This document shows, piece by piece, positions 1 through 13,400 of a DNA stretch of 64,000 nt. Origin of the DNA: Diphasiastrum complanatum. Its lineage: Eukaryota > Streptophyta > Lycopodiopsida > Lycopodiales > Lycopodiaceae. Every line of letters begins with the position of its first letter. The first letter of the stretch is position 1. The notes beneath the pieces were generated by a model, which was given only the letters and a program-made list of their open reading frames with translations, had not been told where the DNA came from and ran no database searches. The stretch lies in assembly GCA_029204225.1 (NCBI GenBank), contig CM055106.1, positions 22,017,285 through 22,081,284 on the forward strand, given 5' to 3'. The position numbers and the translations under genes were made by a program.

Positions 1-600
1 GGTACAGAGGCACATGGAGGAATGATGGGGATCCACATGGCCGATCAGGCTGTGGGGATAAATAGGCACTCACAATGCCATTGTGGTCGCCATTTTCAGA
101 GGCTGTGAGAGGGCTAGTGATAGACAGTGAGAGAGCAAGCGAGAGCCGGTGACAGGTTGTGAGAGGCTGTTTGAGAGCCAGGGTGCTGTGAGAGGGTGTT
201 CAAGGACTAGGGTGCTGTGAGGAGAAGGTCGATCGAGATGGCAGAGCGCATACAACCGAAGCCCGAGGGCGAAGTCAGGAGGAAGCTTGAGGAAGATATT
301 CGAAGGCACAACGAGAGGCATCGGAAGCAAGAGGCAGATATCTGAGAGATGCTGCAACAGACTCGACAGAGAAATCCGGAACCGGAGCCACCCGCCCCCG
401 CTGTGGATCCTGTCCCCGCTGTCGAGCTGGATCTGGATGAGCAGATCGGAATGAATTTCATACGACGGTAGCTCATCATGGTCAAGGGAAGGGCAGCCAG
501 ACGTCGGGCTAACCAGGAGGCAGCTCGGGCTAACCGGGAGGCAGAGCAAGAGCGACAAAACAATGCACCAGACGAGGGCGAGGAGTCGGTGGAGGATTAG
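1..600 (+). pseudogene. Broken charged reading frame, unrecognised
   Basis: A plus-strand reading frame opens with ATG at 238 and runs to TAG at 598-600, but TGA at 343 and TAG at 469 interrupt it in frame. It encodes a charged, low-complexity protein: an Arg/Glu-rich start, a Pro/Glu/Asp middle (PEPEPPAPAVDP) and an Arg/Ala/Glu tail ending DEGEESVED. The upstream 230 bases are rich in repeated gtgagag/gctgtgag motifs. I do not recognise the family. It could be the remains of a transposable-element protein or a spurious low-complexity frame. Confidence 0.25.
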
Positions 601-1950
601 TGAGGGATGTTTAGAATAGATGAGGTCCAGCCGTATGTGGCGGACTGTTGCTATGTAGTTTTCGGCAGTTTATGGTGCAGCAAATAACTAGATGGCTGCT
701 TAAAAAAATGACAGTATATGTGATGTTATCCTGATACAACGGTTGAATATATACATAGTTGTTTTTGTGCAATGCGAGCCTGGTCATGTAAGATGCAACG
801 TCTGTAATTTTTTTAAATGCAGATGTATTACATGTGTTTATGAAATGTCGTTTGGGGTGTAGGGGTGATTGTTGTGCTCATGATGTAGGTGCATATATGT
901 GAAGCTAGCATTCACTTCAAACGAAATTAAATGAAAATAGGATTCAGACACGCACATAGAATTCTTCGACATAAAATAAAGCATCACATGTACAGAGCGA
1001 CATACGCACAATGTGCAGCAAATAATGTAGGCCAAACACTGTATATAATGTGAAAAATCATTTGAGTACAATGGTAGACCGTCTGCTAGAGACAAACTAC
1101 TGAAACTAAAACAACAGAGCCACAATCAATGCTCTGGCTCTGACTCAGACGAATGCTTTGGAGACAACTCAGGGCCCCGAGCTGACTCTCGTAGCCGATA
1201 TCTCTGCCTGTCTGGAACTGGCATGGACTGTGTATCCGAGGGGGAAGACTCATCATCCTCATCCTCCCAATCAGCCTCCGCATCAGCCCCCAAGCAGGCC
1301 AAACCAACAACACTTGCTCCAACTGGCTGCATTCTCATCTCTAAGAATCTTGAATCTATGTTGAGAGAATGATAGTGAGAAGAAGCTAATGCCATTTGAA
1401 CTCCACAATTCAATTGGCTAGTCCAAAAATATACACCACTATAATCAAATCTTAATTGTGTAAATGTGATGGATAGACAATACATTTAGGGCTTTATGTA
1501 GCACTTTTAGAGCCTGTTTGCCATTTTAGGCCCAGGACCCACTACAGGCCCTTTTGCAAGGGGGATAAATAGGACTTGTAACATGCTCAACTATGCAATA
1601 TAAAAAGATTTATCTCTTTCATTTTGTAGCTTGTAATTTAACTGCACAACAGTTACATTGGAGATTTATCGCTCTTCATGTTAAGAGCAAAATCCTCTCA
1701 ACCAAACAACAAAAATTCTGTACTCATGAGATACCCAATAGAAAAGAAAATGTTTCAACCGACATGGGAAGAACCTTACTTGATATTTACTTTGTCACAA
1801 CTCCACTAGGAGAAAATGATCAAGACTGTAACAAAGTGAGATTAAGAGCAGCATATTCCAACAGCCACTGCGGTCGAAATCACTGGCCCCTCCTTATCCA
1901 AGGGTGGTGAAGGCTATGTGCACGGTGGAGAGATGCTGCTTCCATCCATA
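601..1950. other. No recognisable gene
   Basis: Nothing here can be assigned. A minus-strand open frame (1485 to 1126) ends in an acidic, Ser/Glu-rich tail (EADWEDEDDESSPSD), and a plus-strand frame (1593-1910) resembles nothing known to me. Neither has a start, splice or family signal that supports a gene call. Confidence 0.3.
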
Positions 1951-1954
1951 GAGT

Positions 1955-2275
1955 CCCCACCATCCTTGTGCAGAACTGCAACTGACAACAAGCAGTCGGG
2001 GTGGTTGAACATATGCTGCTACGTGAAATTACAACAGGTTGATGGGAGAACTTTGACATAGGCTAGGAGAGAAGAAAAAGTCTTCAATGGACATAGCCCT
2101 GAATTAAAAGGGGCACAGAGCCCCCATCACCCTTGGATGAGATCCGAACTGCAACTAGCAAGATGTGATTGATAAAATGCTGGCTGTGAAATTACAACAG
2201 GCTGATGGCAGAACTTGGACACAGGCTGAGAGAGAAAAAGTCTTCAATGGACAGCCCTCAGTTAGAAGGGGTATG
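1955..2275. repeat. Two-copy tandem duplication, period about 163 bp
   Basis: The segment at about 1955-2112 recurs at about 2119-2275. Landmarks are gtgaaattacaacagg at 2023 and 2186, and gtcttcaatggaca in each copy. The copies differ by several substitutions and small indels, so the duplication is not recent. No coding role is visible. Confidence 0.75.
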
Positions 2276-4548
2276 TCAACATCTATCAGGAAAAAAAATG
2301 ATAGCAACGTTGCAGAAGAATAATCTATCTGAGTGAGCTCCCCAATAGAATTCAGAGATGCTTTGAGATGTTAAATAAGCAGCTTCTGAGTGTGAGGCTT
2401 TCCCGGTCCGCATAGAACCATTAGCACAGGTGAGCTGAGTTGCAGTAAGTTGCACAGAACAGAGATGTGGTCATCTGACAGTTGGCTGAATTAGCAGGGT
2501 GATTTATGGAGCTTGCTTAGGTTTGGAATGGATTTCACATGAAGTGGAATAACCCATATGCCAATGATGGTATTTGATATACACAGGGTTGCTAGAAGTA
2601 TTGGAGTTTCATGCCTGACGTGAAAGTTCGATTATTGCTCAATGTTTAGTAATCTTCTGAATAACACACCTGATGTTGATGTTTTGTTTGCTGCAGCCGA
2701 TAATTTTTCGAATGCATCTCATATTGATAACGTATTTGGTTATTTTATGATTGTGAGATTTACTATATTGATGTCACTGTGGATAAGTTCAGTAGGCCAA
2801 ATTGCATTTGGAAAGGCCGAACGAAGACCTTTAGCACGGAAGGAAGAGTAAAGCTGCATACGACGACTTCTTGCTCACTGATTCATGCAGTATCAAAAAT
2901 TCAAATGTGTTCCAACATCGTGAAAATTCACTGTAATCCATAAAGTTAGAAAACATTGAAATCAGTAAAGCATTAAGTTTTAACCAATAGTATACAAACA
3001 AACATGTGTCATTGATGAGTACATGATCGAATGTTTTTGCTTACAATAGCAGTGTTTTCTGTCCTCAGTATGTGCACAATCTCAAAGTAGTGGCAATGGT
3101 GTGGCAAGAATTTTCTTAGGACTAGTTGTAGAAGGATTGTACAAGGACATGTGTCATCCTAGGACACAAAATAATCCTATAAGACAAGCTTATAGTCTTT
3201 CCCAGAATAGTGCTTAAGAATTCAACTTGCGTATGAATATTTTGAGTTATGTTAGAGTTCAAATTTGTGAGATGTTTTTTGCTGAGCTAACTGCTGATAG
3301 TCAAAAATCTACCATGAACACTTTTTCTTATCAAATTTACATAACCACGATGCATTGGTGATGACTTCCTACATGACTAGCATATTGAAGCATCTAATTA
3401 TCCAAGTTAAGCTATGAATTTAAGTAAAAGTCACATGTCAAGGAATTTGCTATAGACTAAACATAACCTTGTACGTATCCAAACTTGTCTTCTTTAAGAA
3501 CAAAACCTTCCACATATGTATCATGTTATGGTCTCAATCTCTGCATTTTTCAATGCTCTTATGGCATCCATAAAATAAACTCAGGAGATTCATCCAGCCA
3601 ACCCATAGTACATACATGCAAAACATGTTTGCAAGTTCCAACTGCAGCCACATAAGATAACCTCATGTTCTAGAGGTCAATCAGGTGTGACAATAGCTTA
3701 GGTTATACATGGAACAAAGCAGTAGAAAATACATCAACAATGTGAGGGAGTAGAAAAGCTGTTAATCATTAATGAATCCACACTCTGCAACGGATGGCCT
3801 CACATCTATATGCTTTACCTCCAACTGCATTGATAAACTTTCTATACAGAAATAACTTCACCTACATACACAAGATGGTCAGATGATTTGCTGTTGTGTG
3901 CATTGGGTCTTCTCTTATTCGTGAGTTAAACTGCAGGGCCGACAGCGACAATTAGGAGCCATCTATTTTGAGTAACTAAACTGGATATTTTCTACCAGAG
4001 TGTCCCTGGGAAGAAAAGCTTCTACGACTTGGGGGAGTGGAATTATACGAACATGAGCAGATTATTAGATTTATTTACAAGTTCAATGGCCAGAATTTGT
4101 ATTTTCATTGCCCAATGTGCCTCACCCCTTTGCAAACAGGATCCTACAAAATCAAGTAGCAGGATACGCTCTTCCAAGTTTTCATAAACATAATTTAGCA
4201 AATCATATTATTTTCATACAGTACTTCCAAGATAGAAGGAAGTAGCTCAGACATTTTCTATGTAATTCCTTGAAAGAAATCAACATTAATTAACCCCTCA
4301 AATTTTATAATTTGCAAACTTATAACTGGTACAAGTAGTATAAATGCTCAAAAAAGAATGGCATCCATTTTGGATATATATATTCCAAGACTTTCATGTA
4401 CTTCTGACCTTACAATGTTGACATTTTTGACTAATTGTTGGCAAAGGAATCCATGACTAAGCTTGAGATTATTCTGTTGTTCGTCTTGGCATCTAAAAAG
4501 CCACTCGTAACAATTGCTTGCTGACAGAAAAGAACAATGGATGTGTAC
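2276..4548. other. Sequence downstream of DGAT2, no gene seen
   Basis: AT-rich sequence beyond the DGAT2 stop codon (4549). It should include the DGAT2 3' UTR just below 4549. I saw no convincing AATAAA signal on the minus strand close to the stop and no recognisable protein. Confidence 0.4.
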
Positions 4549-4650
4549 CTAATAAATGTGAAGTGGGGTATTTTTGTAGCCAGCATCTTCTTTGTGCTTC
4601 TCATATAGCTCCTCAAGAGCCCTGATGAACCTCTCAAGGACTTCAGCTAC
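4549..4650 (-). CDS. DGAT2: DGAT2 exon 9, with stop codon
   Basis: Acceptor ctttgcag|GTAGC. Encodes [20 protein letters not shown] and a short tail [13 protein letters not shown], with TAG at 4549-4551. The amphipathic helix [16 protein letters not shown] is typical of the DGAT2 C-terminal region. Confidence 0.88.
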   Translation of the reverse strand, partial: VAEVLERFIRALEELYEKHKEDAGYKNTPLHIY

Positions 4651-7258
4651 CTGCAAAGCCAGGACAATCATGAGATACTTTTTCTCCTGAATAAGTGATA
4701 CATCCCTTGCTTCAAGTGGTGGTGAAATTTTTTAAACATTTAAACTCACTTTTTCCTTGGAAGGCTGTAAAACCTTCTCAACTTTTATGGGCCTTCCAAC
4801 AACAACATGAATTGGTTGTCGATAAGGGATTGGAGTACTGCAAGAGGCTCCAGTTGTCAGCCCTGTAAGAATCATATCATGTAAAGCAGCAACCAGAATT
4901 TAGAAATATGTTGTTGATTATAATATCATACAAGGCTACACTTACCCGTACATTCCCCAAAATACCAATGGGGTGAACCCAATGGTCCGCGAAATCTGAT
5001 TATACCACTTCCCGCTTGGTTTCCACCAGTGATAAGCACTTGTCTACAACCCCATTCATGCAGAACAATTTATAGGATCAATATTCTGAAAACAGAGGAA
5101 CATATGAACACAGTTATTTCATGGATATTTGAACCTTGCTCTGCCTGGACTGGACTGGTGCTGAATATTTGATTGTTATATTCATCAATGCAGGTCTCTA
5201 TTGCCCATAACAAAAGCACGATGAAAAAGAAAAACGGGCATGATATAAGTTGCTGAATGTTGTTATCTGGCGAAAATGACTGGCCTCTATCTCTTGTTTT
5301 AGATAACTGAGATTAATTGTATAACTGAGATCAATTGTGGCTGATTCCAGCAAGGGTCGTAACATGAAGATGCAATTAGTGATATGAGACAAGCCTTGAA
5401 TACTCAGATCAAGCAAAATTGATCTTTGAAAAGATCAGAGTATACAGATGAAGAAGATACGCAGTTGCTATGGGTTGAACAAACCTGACCAAAACAGAAG
5501 ACAGGTACCAATGGCACACCAGCTTCAAGAGCAATTCGCACAAATCCAAACCGTTGCTTCAGAAAAACCACCTTAACAAAACACAATAGAAAAGTTAGAG
5601 AATGCTAGAGGCATCAGCTCGCATAATTCAATTCCATAAGGGAATTGACAGCTATAGATATCCAGCTCATGGAAGAATTATCAAAGTTTGTGCCTTAAAT
5701 GGTGACAGATGAATGAAAATACCAAACAATACTTCATAAACTGCATAAGAATGGTTACGTTAAGAAAACCAGACAATGCCAGCCAACTTCATTCAGACAA
5801 GCTGGGGAAAGGTGAACCTTTGCTATAACAAAGGCAGGGCTTACATGAGAAGTCACCCAAATAAATGCCTATAAAGGCATAGCATTTTGGAGGGCTAATA
5901 GGCCACAATGCAAATTAGCAACAAAGGTACCTTTCATATGCTTTCCATAGATGCAAATTACACTCTGGAAATGCCTATTTCTGGTAAAAGTGAGCACTTG
6001 CATGGCATATTATCTGCAAATTTTCAGAAATCACACCTCAAAATAGGCTACAAAAGACAATGAAACTAACCTCATGCCCTTGTTGCATATACAAGCATTC
6101 CTGGACACCCCCAGGAACAACTACGCAACTGTATCCTTGCTCCAAAAGCTTTGCAAACCCTTTCCTTGAGGCTGGGACAATGCCAAACCATGTCCAGATG
6201 TGACGAATTATTGGCGTATAAAAAACCTAGTCATCAAATGTCAAGAAGCATGCCTTTAGACTCAATTATAACAGGAAAAAAAGATCCCTAAAACAATCCA
6301 GCTTATCTATATAATTTTCTTTTCTCAGAAAAGCTACAGCTGTTGTAATTTTCTATTAGTTCTCACACAAAGAGAAAGCTGTGGCAGAGCAGAATCTATA
6401 CATATAGATGACCATTGTGAAAAGTCCAAAAGGCGAATTTATAGTCGTTAATGTAGAGTGTGGTAGTTTGCAATGCAATAATTTTGTTGATCAGAAGGTG
6501 TAAGAGGTTAAAAGCAAGGATGATGAGCTCTTCCATTGGCAAGAACCATAAAATATCTAGTCGTGAGATTGGAATATGTCCAAATTCATATATTTACTTT
6601 CATGAGTCAGTCATGTCATTAGGTGAATCTTATAAAGCCACATGCTACGAAAAAAACTCAAAGGATCCATATTAAAACATTAATACAGATTTCAAAAAAC
6701 AAAAAATCTTAGCCAACAAGCACTACTCATGTCTCATCACTATTAAATCATAACTTGCTATCTGGGTTTCAAAAGAATCAGACTCTCTTGGGTAGACCCA
6801 GTGCTGACCAAGAAGCAAACGAAAATTAGTAAGGAAAAATTAAAATAAAAGCAAAATCAGGTACCATAACATGTAAACAAGAGTTACCAAGATATAGACT
6901 AAATACAAAATACTAGAAAAAAAAAAAGCAAGCTCCTTAGCTACAAATCATAGTTGCACCACAATTCTGAATCGCAGTTCAGAATCACAGTCCGAATCGC
7001 GATTCGGAAAAATTCTAGAATCGTCCAGAATCATTTTTTTAAAAAAAAAATTTGGGCAATATGGGCATCAGATGAAAGCTCTAATTAAGAGCATTTTTAC
7101 TATGTAGTTTGCCGACTATTGCGGGTGCAAGATGGTCCAATTTAGGTGCATTAACTCCCAAGTTTACGCTATAGCCGCATTCAATATAAAAAATTAACAA
7201 AAAAAAAGAGAATGCCCCAATGTGTTCACAGTAGGATTTTCCCTCCCTCCCTCCCTCC

Positions 7259-7293
<35 letters not shown>

Positions 7294-7387
7294 AGATCAC
7301 AACAAACAGAACAAAAACCATGTTGAATCATGCTAAACAAAAACCCTGCTGAATCATTCTGAACCTTAAATGAAACATTTTTCAACC

Positions 7388-7462
<75 letters not shown>

Positions 7463-10400
7463 AACCATAAACCATAAAACCAAAGTTACCGAACTAAAAC
7501 CACAAAGAACAGTCCTGAATCACAACACTACTGTGAATAGGATCATCATAATATATAATATCGGGCCACATGGCACCAAAATGGGGTACAATGATGTTCC
7601 ATGAACGTAATGGAAACTATACAACTAAGACTCGTCAGAGTCATGGTAGGAAACATCATCCGAATCTGTGCCTGACTGCACCAAGGGTCTGCAGATGAAT
7701 TGGTATCATATCATCCACTCTAAGATTTCCCTAGGATATGGATGGCACAATGCCAAAAACTAAGCATCAGATGAGCTTCTAATTAGCAACAAAAAGTCAA
7801 ACATTGGATCCACACAAAAATCTACTTCTTCAACAAATTTGAGCAAGACTAATGAGTATAGATTATCTATTGCCTTGACAAGCCATGTACACAAAACACA
7901 AGCCAAGCTTAAGTGCAACCATGTTGTATAGCATGTTATAATCAAAGCTTACCACACTAGAAGCCAAAGCTTTAATCTTAGTCAAGGGTAAACATCCAGC
8001 GTGATTGCACATTGACATAATTCCAAGAGGCAACACAGAATGAGGTTCAGCAGCAAAAACTGCAACACATTGCATTTGCATCATAATACGGAAAATTTTA
8101 TAAAATAACATATAGAGTGTGCCAAAATGGTGAACCAACAACCAAATGATCCTCTTTATCTCAAAATATAGAGATGTGGCCTCTTCACCTACTCTTGACA
8201 TCTTCCTATACAATTTTCGAAAGAAATGATACCACATGCTATTACCACCTCTTCCTATAGAAAAACAACTACAAGTGACAAAGAAGATAAGTGTTGCACA
8301 ACAAAGAGAAGCAAGAATCCATATGATCTTTTTTGCATTTCAAAATATCATGCTTTGGTGTCCATCAAACAAAATATGGACATTGTCAACGAGGGTCACC
8401 CACAATTAAATGCATACCAGCCTCCAAAAAACTTCAATGAGTTAGTTTCAAGATTCTAAAAGAGTATAGAAGGAACATTGTGCCTTCTCTCTAGCTAGTT
8501 GCAGCTTTAAGTAGCATATCGATTTTCAAGAATAAGTGCCAACCCTTTTACACAACAAAATATCTCAAAGTAAAGTGCTACAAGTGTATGGCAGTTTTAA
8601 AAAAGGGATTGGCTTGTTTCAAGGCTTTTTAAGTTCAAATAGATTGTATTATCATTGATTTCCAAGTTCTTTTGAAAGGGGTTGAAAATTGATTATTTAT
8701 GCCTCAAGCATTCATATTTAAACTCTTCAAGGTTCTCAACAACATATTCCAAACGGGTCCATGGAGCATTTAGAAGAGTTTTATAAGTGAAGAGCCTCTT
8801 GATCAAACAATCGAATGTCCAAAAGCATAGTTGCATACTCAAAAACAAAATAGAATAGGCTCAAGGTTTCTCCTACCATCAATATCATTGTATTGCAAGA
8901 CATTTGTGTGCTACTTTGATCAATAGAGTTGTCTCATGTTCTGCTCTAGCATTTTTGCTTTTGTATGGTTGATTTTCTATGAAAGGACTTTCCTATAGTA
9001 AAGAAAGTAGGTGTAAGTGTGCCCACATTTCATAATCTCTCCAATAGCATGGTGCTAGAGATCCAAAGTTAGTTTTCAAGTCTCAAGAACATCCGTACCA
9101 GCTATTTCCGCCTTTTTGAAAAGCATTTGAAGATATTTCATTCCTAGGGTAGTATGCGTAGAAAGACTTCAAAGCTTTCTAATCTTTGACATTCAGAAGC
9201 AGGGCACATATAGAAATAATTTTGCAAGTCGTTGACAATATACAAAAAACAATGACCAACATCTTTTTAAGCACCTATGGATTGAGGGCAAATATCATGA
9301 TACCAACAATTAACTTCATTCACAAGGACAAGCACTAATGTTTCTTTCTCAAAGTTGCACTCAAGTTCACGTTGATTGGTTATTGAGATATTTAAAAAAG
9401 CTTATTTTTGGATTCGGATCTACTACTTGCTGAGATTTTGTGCTTAGATAGCAAAATTAAGTTATTTAAGTATGAACCACCACAATAGAACTTTCCTAAC
9501 TGTTTCCATGCTTTACATCACATCTACTAGTTAATTGTGAATTCATAGATACCATTGTGGCTTATCTGGCTTGCCATTGTGCCTACAAGCTTCAATTTTA
9601 GGCAAGTAATGAATATGCCTTCAAATGATCTTTAGACCATAGATTTCCACTACTTTCACCATTTTTCCAATCATCATATAGAAGCTTCTATGAAAATGAT
9701 TCATTAGAAGCTGCCAACCTATTATTAGAAAAGATCATCAATCAAACTAGGCCAATTGGGCAACGTAGACCATTGACATGTTATGGTTGTAGTGAGCCTC
9801 ATCGTATCGTTTGGTTGCAGTGAGCCTCATCATATCAACAAATTGTCCAAATTGAGGCATCTATCAAGACTTGTGTCGTGATTGAGGTTACAAACATGTT
9901 TACAAAGACTACCCACACAACAAGCCCATCAACTTGAAACCCAAAACGTGATAGTGAATCTGGTCACGATCATAGTGAAAGAGTTGTGCCTACAAGCATG
10001 CTCAAATGTGCAACAACACCAAGTGTATGAGTGTGTCATTGATGTCGAACATTACCAAGCTTGCACATTCACAGAATACTCTAAGAGCATGAAACCTAGA
10101 GAGTGACAATTACTTATAGTAGTATACTTGCAAAATGACCTTAATTATTGAGATCATAATTCAATGTTGACCAATAAAGATCCATCCAAGTCATATTTGT
10201 AGCACTTGGCCACAATTGACAAGCCCCAAGGAATCTCTTTTTTGAGAATACTCATGACAATCCCAAGACATATTTTTCTCTTACGTAGAGTCAAATATAT
10301 ATCATCTATCAATAGTTACAAAAAACAATGTGGACCATTGAAATACTAGTACCTCATTGATAAGGTCGGCATCAGAAAAATTTGATTCCCATATGCTTAT

Positions 10401-13400
10401 CTAATGTAATCTTGACTTTGGATTGATTTCAATAAAATTCGTCACATGGATACACAATTTGCGAGAGTACATCTAAAAGGTGAAATGAAATTTATGAGGT
10501 GACATTTACTCCATATGGAATTAATTCAAAAGTTATTAAAACATTGTATCCATGATAGCTTGAATTTGATATTCTTTTAGAGCCCCTCCCCCCCCCCCCC
10601 CCCCCCCTTTACGAGTTGTCAAGCCCAACATTCAATTTTTACTCTCTCTCTAGAAAAAGGCCTTGGTTTTAAAGCCTTGTGTTACTTATGTAACATAAAT
10701 GACTCATGGGTTTTAACCTTGGGCTTTTCATTGGATGATTGGAGTTTCAATTTGAGCACCGATTATTATAATACTCCCCAAGAGTGGGAATGTAACTTGT
10801 ATTCATTCAATCAATCTCACCTTAGCTTCATCTCTTTTGTTATCCCATTGTCTTTGTGATTGTTATTTCTCTTTGCAACTAGATTAAGGCCAAATGCTTC
10901 TTGTTTTCTAACATTTGGTATCAAAGTTAAATAAGCTAACACTCTTTTTCGAAAGGTTTGCAAGTCTATTGGATCAAAGATGCTTTATCTCCTACCATTT
11001 CATTGATTCTAGAGATGTGCCCCTCTTCTAGGAATCTAATTCATTTTTTCTATTGATATTGTAAGGGAAAGTGTTTCTAGTTGGATTTAGCATCTTCTAG
11101 ATAAGGAGAGAAGTGAAAAACAGCCCATTTGATTGCAGATCTCAACCTCGGAAGCAAAAAATCAACAACAATTCAAAGTGCTGGCTTATTGGGCATGAGT
11201 GCTGGTTTTGTAGTACAATCGTTTCTTACCTCTCTAGTCTCATCTTTGGGACAGCAAACTATAGTGTCACTGAATCGCAATTCCGATTTGAATCCAATTC
11301 GGCCGATTTGAATCTCTGAATCAGAATTCACTGAAGATTTTTTTTTCTCACAGGACCCAATTATAGATTTCTCTCTTTTTTCTTGTTCTTCGTTGTAAGA
11401 GCACAATCGAGTGTGTGTGCGTGTTTGAGTGAGAGAGAAAGAGAGCAAACTTACGAGTTATTACATTTTTATGAATTATGTAGAATTTAAATTGGAATCT
11501 AGATTGTTGAATGTTTTAAGTTCATACCTTTATAATTGCATTGAAATTTGTTTCATGATTCATCTATGATTTGACATCACTTTCAAGTTTACTGTTTTTT
11601 TATGTTAACACTTGTTTTCAAGTGGCTATTACCACAGCTATTGCTCGGGGCCTTTCTTTTAGTTTTTAGGACTTAATATTTTTCTAAGCCGAATAGTGAG
11701 GGCAATGCTTTTTAAAGTTGGGGAGTCTTATGGACTCGTCCTTGTTAGAGTAAAAGCAGAAATACGGATAATCTAATCAATCATGAGGCAATCATCAAGC
11801 AAATGTAATCAGACAATTCAAGCAAAAAAATGATCAATACATGAGCAACGTCGATTCCTTCTCTCAAAACGCGTACTATATTAGACAACTCTGATCTGTA
11901 CATATAGTCGAGTGACATCTGTGTGCCAAGAACCAAAAAGGTTCAATTCTACCATGCTGCCTACGTTCTACCTAAACATGACCTAGGTCAGGCCAAGAAA
12001 GTGTTTTAGCCCTTTGACCCAATATGGGCAGTTAACATTGTCAGTTGGTGTCCCGTGAACTGGAAACCAACAATCCCCATCTCAATGTTAACCCCCTTCT
12101 ACTTCACTATAGAGCACAAATCTATCTTGAACTAGGGCTTTTGTGATTATGTCAGCAGTCATGTCTTTGGTGGGACAATAATCCAACACCATCCTTCCAT
12201 CCTGCACTAATTCCTTGACAAAGTGATATTGAATATCAACATGCTTGCTCCTCTTGTGCAGAACACCGTTCCTACAAATGAAAATGCATCCCTGGTTGTC
12301 GTTAAAGATTTTCATATCATCAATGGGAATCCCAATTTCACTGCAGAAGTTACCAATCCAGATGTACTCCCGAGCTCCATAACAGAGTCCTATCAGTTCC
12401 GCCTCTGTGGAAGAGAGGGCCACAGACTTCTGTTTGTTGGCTCCGTTGCCCATCATGAAAACAAATCCGCAGGTAGACTTCCTATCGTCAATGTCCCCTA
12501 CCCAATCGGAGTCCACAAACCCCGATATGCCCTCGAATGGGTCTCCATACTTTATGCCAAGCCTGATGGTTCCTCTCAAGTACCTCAATACCCTCTTGGC
12601 AACATGCCAGTGATCCAAGCCCGGGTTTTCCAGACATCTGCTTAGCATCCCTGTAGCAGTAGCTATGTCTGGTCTACTGCAAACCATGGCATACATAAGC
12701 GATCCCAGCAAACTTCTGTAGGGATACTTTTTCATCCTGATCCTCTGCTGATTTTGGACACATGTCCTTGTTGAGTCTGGTTCCCTGATCTTGGGGGGTT
12801 CCTATGGGACTGCAATTCTCCATCCCAAATCTTTTAATCAGATCTGTAATGTATCTTTCTTGATTGAGATGAATTGTTCTTCTGACTCTGTCCCTGATTA
12901 TTTGAATTCCCAGATAATAGTGTAGGTCTCCCATACCTTTCACCTCAAACTCATCAGCCAATTCCTTCTTTGAGATTGTCAATGCCTCATCATTGTTCCC
13001 AATCAGTATGATGTCGTCCACATAAACAGCTAGAATAGTGATATCACTATTTCTTGAAAAGATGCTAGGATCAACATTGCATCTCTTGAATCCCTTCTTG
13101 TCCAAGAATAGTTCCATCCTCTCGTACCAAACCCTGGATGCCTGTTTTAGTCCATATAGGGCTTTGTTCAACTTACGAACCCTCTGTTCATCCTGCTTAA
13201 AGCCTTCGGGCTGCTTCATATACACGTCTTCCCTGAGCTCCCCATTCAAAAATGCGGTCTTAACATCCAATCGGTATACGTGCATGTCATGCGTCGCTGC
13301 CCTGCTTAGAAGAATCCTGATTGACCCAATTCTGGCCACTGGAGCGAATGTCTCATCAACCACTCCTTCTGTTTGAGTACAACCCTTGGCCACAATCCTG

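Noticed and set aside
4838-4870. Upstream acceptor for DGAT2 exon 8 (ttacag before GGCTGACAACTGG)
   Set aside because: Breaks the reading frame with exon 7. The inner cttgcag site restores GTPIPYRQP, as in the family.
11728-11730. TTA/TAA at the TIR ends as a PIF/Harbinger target duplication
   Set aside because: Left is TTA and right is TAA on the same strand, so they belong to the inverted repeat rather than to a direct duplication.
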